Assembly (NCBI GenBank): GCA_900088475.1
Contig: FLMG01004451.1
Coordinates: 697 to 11,339, forward strand
Origin: Hyphochytrium catenoides
Lineage: Eukaryota > Sar > Hyphochytriomycetes > Hyphochytriales > Hyphochytriaceae
Direction of reading: 5' to 3'
DNA length: 10,643 nt
Under the pieces are notes generated by a model. The model worked only from the letters and a program-made list of their open reading frames with translations, searched no databases and was not told the origin of the DNA. The translations under genes were made by a program, and so were the position numbers. Shown piece by piece: positions 8,341-10,643 of the stretch; position 1 is the stretch's first letter, and each line of letters opens with the position of its first letter.

Positions 8341-8950
8341 CCAAAATAGAACACCTAAAATAATTTACCACAACCGCCCCACTGCTATTCTACAGTATTT
8401 TCTAATAAGAGGAGGTGCACCAATTTAGGATTCCTGGTTATTGGTACAAGTACATTCCAGAAGACACAGCAAAGATCCTGCAAGATCAATCCCTTTTAGG
8501 TTTTATTAGTTACTGGAGCATTTAATTTAGAACGGACAGCTTCAACAGTACGAGTAGTGGGTCGCGTACTTTTGCACTCGGTAAGACTGTCCTACGCTCC
8601 TACCCTAACTTTGCTAACCTACAAAGGCCGGTAAAAAAAAGGAACTCCTTATTTTCTGGTACAAACAGTTCTCTGACAATAATATTCGGCTAGACAAGAT
8701 TTAGGACAAGTTGAGGTCTCCCTTTATAGGCCATAAGATTCTAGCGATAGTGGAACTGTCACCTGAGAGCCTTTACGCATGTGTGGTGCCACTACAAAGT
8801 GAAGGAAAAAGCTCTCCTAGCACTGTTTGATCATATACATGTTGTATGGTTATTCTAGGCCCAAGTCCTAAATCTGTACAAAATAGACAGGCAGGTTCTA
8901 TTCGGATGTCTGCATCTTCACACTTCATTTGTAATCGACGACTACTACGG
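8341..8950. other. AT-richer, repeat-free intergenic stretch
   Basis: The base composition changes clearly here. The CT/GA repeats stop, A and T rise, and stops are dense in all six frames. There is an A8 run near 8633. On the minus strand a TATAAA lies at 8728-8723 in a GC-flanked setting (cctataaagg). It could be a core promoter for minus-strand transcription toward the membrane-protein gene about 1.2 kb away. No gene or RNA was recognised. Confidence 0.5.
8723..8728 (-). promoter_or_regulatory. Possible TATA box (minus strand)
   Basis: TATAAA on the minus strand, followed by ggaga. The only confident gene in the right direction starts at 7463, so use would require a long or spliced 5' untranslated region. 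Six-base matches are common in AT-richer DNA, so this is weak. Confidence 0.15.
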
Positions 8951-9760
8951 TGAACAGGCCTGCCATCGTTAGCTCATACATCCGTCTCTCTCCTCTCGAA
9001 TGCCGTCTCTCTTCACTCTGTCTTCTATTGAAAATAGCTACTCTGTCTCATTTAACATCAGGGACGCAAATCTTCTGTCTTCATTCTCCTTCTTCTTATA
9101 ATCTTCATTCTCCTTCTTCATCTTCCTCATCGCACCTCGTCCAGAACCCTTCTTCCCTTCCTGCTATTCTTGGTTGTCCGCCGTTCTCCAACACCTTCTT
9201 TCTACCTATGGCTCTCTTCGAGCGCTGTCTCTCTTCACCTCTCGCTCTTTTCTCAGTGACTACTCTCCGCGCTGCTCCAATCTCTCTGCTTCTTCTTCCG
9301 CTGTTCCTACCTGAATGCACTTCTTCACCACTTATACGTAACCTTTCCTCACCCCCATTCGCCGACTCGTTATTACTATGGGGAACGACAGGAGTCTTCG
9401 AATCCACTGTCACGAGTGCATAATAGTTCTATGTTCTATGTGACCACCACCATCCAGCAAAGATAGAAAGGGAAGAGCTACTTAATGTCAGGCTCCCAGT
9501 TGAATCAATGGAGTTGTTGCACACGCCCCCCGACCAGCACTTGTTACGTTTAGATTGCTGAGAGCATCACCTTCTATAAAGATGTCAGTAGGTGACCGAA
9601 CGGCACAACTTACCAGCTACTCTTTCTTCGGGCCAGGTTAATCAACAGCTAACCAGAGAAGAGGCGGTGAGGCTGCGGAACAGGCACACCACAAGAGATG
9701 TAAAAGTGAGGCCAGTGTAGGCTCCCTTTGGTGACGCCCAATCTTTCTTCGGCCGTCTTA
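8951..9760. other. Stretch with no convincing gene; short tandem repeat inside
   Basis: 8960-9420 is CT-rich on the plus strand and stays open for about 157 codons, but that frame starts with GTG, lacks any domain and is dominated by Ser, Leu and Pro. The minus-strand frame opposite it is equally featureless. An 18-base unit, tcttcattctccttcttc, occurs at 9078-9095 and again at 9102-9119 (period 24). 9421-9760 has stops in all frames and no recognisable signal. Confidence 0.45.
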
Positions 9761-9761
9761 C

Positions 9762-9847
9762 TTGTACTTGTAACGCCCTCTGAAGTTTGGTGTGTCCTTG
9801 CTAGATGTCATCGATGATGAGGAACACCGTCTCTTGATTACTTTGCA
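9762..9847 (-). CDS. Exon-like segment, function unknown
   Basis: On the minus strand a good acceptor (ctcccccctacag) precedes 9847, and a good donor (acaa then gtaaga) follows 9762. The 86 bases are open in the phase-0 frame (CKVIKRRCSSSSMTSSKDTP, then NFRGRYKY). In the phase-1 frame they read NQETVFLIIDDI and stop. It may belong to the same gene as the segment at 10343-10053, but the most open phases do not join directly. No family is recognised. This is a candidate only. Confidence 0.2.
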
Positions 9848-10052
9848 CTGTAGGGGGGAGAAGTAATGCTTGACTTGCTTAGCAGGACATAACGACTGTG
9901 AGTCCCAGGACCGTCGTCTTCAGGTTGACTGACGGGAGCAGCAGAAAGTGAAGTCTATTTTTCTAGAGATTAGAAGGAAGGGTAATGAGAAAACATAGCA
10001 GTAGACAAGTACTACCACTGTTGTACAGGTATAAGTGCCCTCCTCTACTTAC

Positions 10053-10343
10053 AGAAGCTCATTGCCAGTACTGGCCCGGTAATGACCATTGTCGGCGCCG
10101 TCGTCATAGAATCCTGAGACCATCACATGATGGTTATGTAACATGTCCACACCCGCGTCAATCCTCCTCCTCCTGCTGCATCCGTGTTCCCACGACAAGG
10201 TCTCCATACTCAGCCACTTTAAAAACCGCGCCTCATATTTCATCATATTGCCGTCGATGTTGAAGTGCAGACTTTCCTCGTCAACACGATGACAGAGCCA
10301 GCAAAACTTTGGAAGAAGTAAGATTTGTCGTCCCGAAGAAGAA
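10053..10343 (-). CDS. Possible internal exon of an unknown minus-strand gene
   Basis: A 291-base stretch lies between an acceptor (ggctttctttag, exon from 10343) and a consensus donor (ct then gtaagt, last exon base 10053). It is open throughout in one frame, with GRQILLLPKFCWLCHRVDEE near the start and FYDDGADNGHYRASTGNEL at the end. The open frame extends upstream to 10411 but begins with TTG, not ATG, so an unspliced gene is unlikely. One continuation is the acceptor ctctag with the next base at 9971, which reads about 14 more codons to a stop. No domain is recognised. Chance openness is possible at this length. Confidence 0.27.
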
Positions 10344-10411
10344 CTAAAGAAAGCCAAAGAAGATAGAAGAACTAGGATTGCAAGAAGCACAACAGACGGG
10401 AAGAAGATCAA

Positions 10412-10643
10412 GGCCTATGCCTTTCAAAGTACTGTAACTGTACTAAGGTAAGGGTAACCAGCTTTTTATAAACGTCCGTAGAGATTTACAATAAACATCT
10501 GCCAGTCCTACAAGTACCAATGATCTGTCGTGGAAGAAGGGCAAAAAGGGTGAGATTTGGAAACTTATTATAAATAACTATTACTTAGTCATCAAATCCA
10601 AGTAGTACTTAGTTGCGATCCAAATGTTCTGTCGGACTAAGCT
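10412..10643. other. Right-edge flank, AT-rich, no gene seen
   Basis: AT-rich sequence with stops in all frames. On the minus strand tttataaaaag at about 10473-10462 resembles a TATA box lying some 60 bases before the open frame that includes the possible exon at 10343-10053. No ATG follows in that frame, so the link is weak. Confidence 0.3.

Noticed and set aside
7721-8354. Open frames on both strands across the GA repeats upstream of the membrane-protein gene
   Set aside because: Translations are low-complexity Ser-Leu or Arg-Glu repeats in several frames at once, as expected of dinucleotide repeats.
8950-9423. 157-codon plus-strand frame
   Set aside because: It starts with GTG, is Ser/Leu/Pro-rich from CT-biased sequence and shows no domain or splice support.
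9848-9866. Possible retrotransposon polypurine tract (taggggggagaag) with an LTR start
   Set aside because: No reverse transcriptase, integrase, primer-binding site or paired long repeat was found. On the minus strand the same bases make an ordinary splice acceptor.

Overview
The window is eukaryotic nuclear DNA. Two genes are split into many short exons by introns of about 110 to 540 bases, with GT..AG borders whose reading phases agree at every junction. Many introns and intergenic stretches carry long CT/GA microsatellites. One gene resembles LZTFL1, a BBSome/cilium partner, which points to a flagellated lineage. The CT-rich introns and the style of the acyltransferase made me think of an alga or protist such as a chromerid or stramenopile. 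That is an impression only, since no marker gene is present.

Layout. (1) 1-1393, plus strand: the 3' end of a coiled-coil gene, with four exons in the window and its start off the left edge. Its last exon looks like the C-terminus of LZTFL1. (2) 1394-1716: short convergent intergenic gap. (3) 5202-1717, minus strand: a complete nine-exon gene that splices to a 419-residue membrane PlsC-type glycerolipid acyltransferase, with all four acyltransferase motif blocks visible. (4) 5203-6218: intergenic, dominated by a CT tract and then a long GA tract. (5) 7463-6219, minus strand: an intron-free gene for a 414-residue type I membrane protein. It has a signal peptide, a Cys-containing ectodomain with a possible jacalin-like stretch, a Ser/Thr/Pro stalk, one membrane span and a cytoplasmic tail. 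(6) 7464-8340: GA-repeat-rich upstream DNA. (7) 8341-8950: AT-richer DNA free of the simple repeats. (8) 8951-10643: no convincing complete gene. Two exon-like segments on the minus strand (10343-10053 and 9847-9762) suggest a weakly supported spliced gene.

The genes do not form an obvious joint pathway. The acyltransferase acts in glycerolipid synthesis at a membrane, the LZTFL1-like protein probably in ciliary membrane-protein traffic, and the third is probably a surface receptor or adhesion protein of unknown ligand. No prokaryotic-type operon, CRISPR array, rRNA or tRNA was seen, and no intact mobile element.
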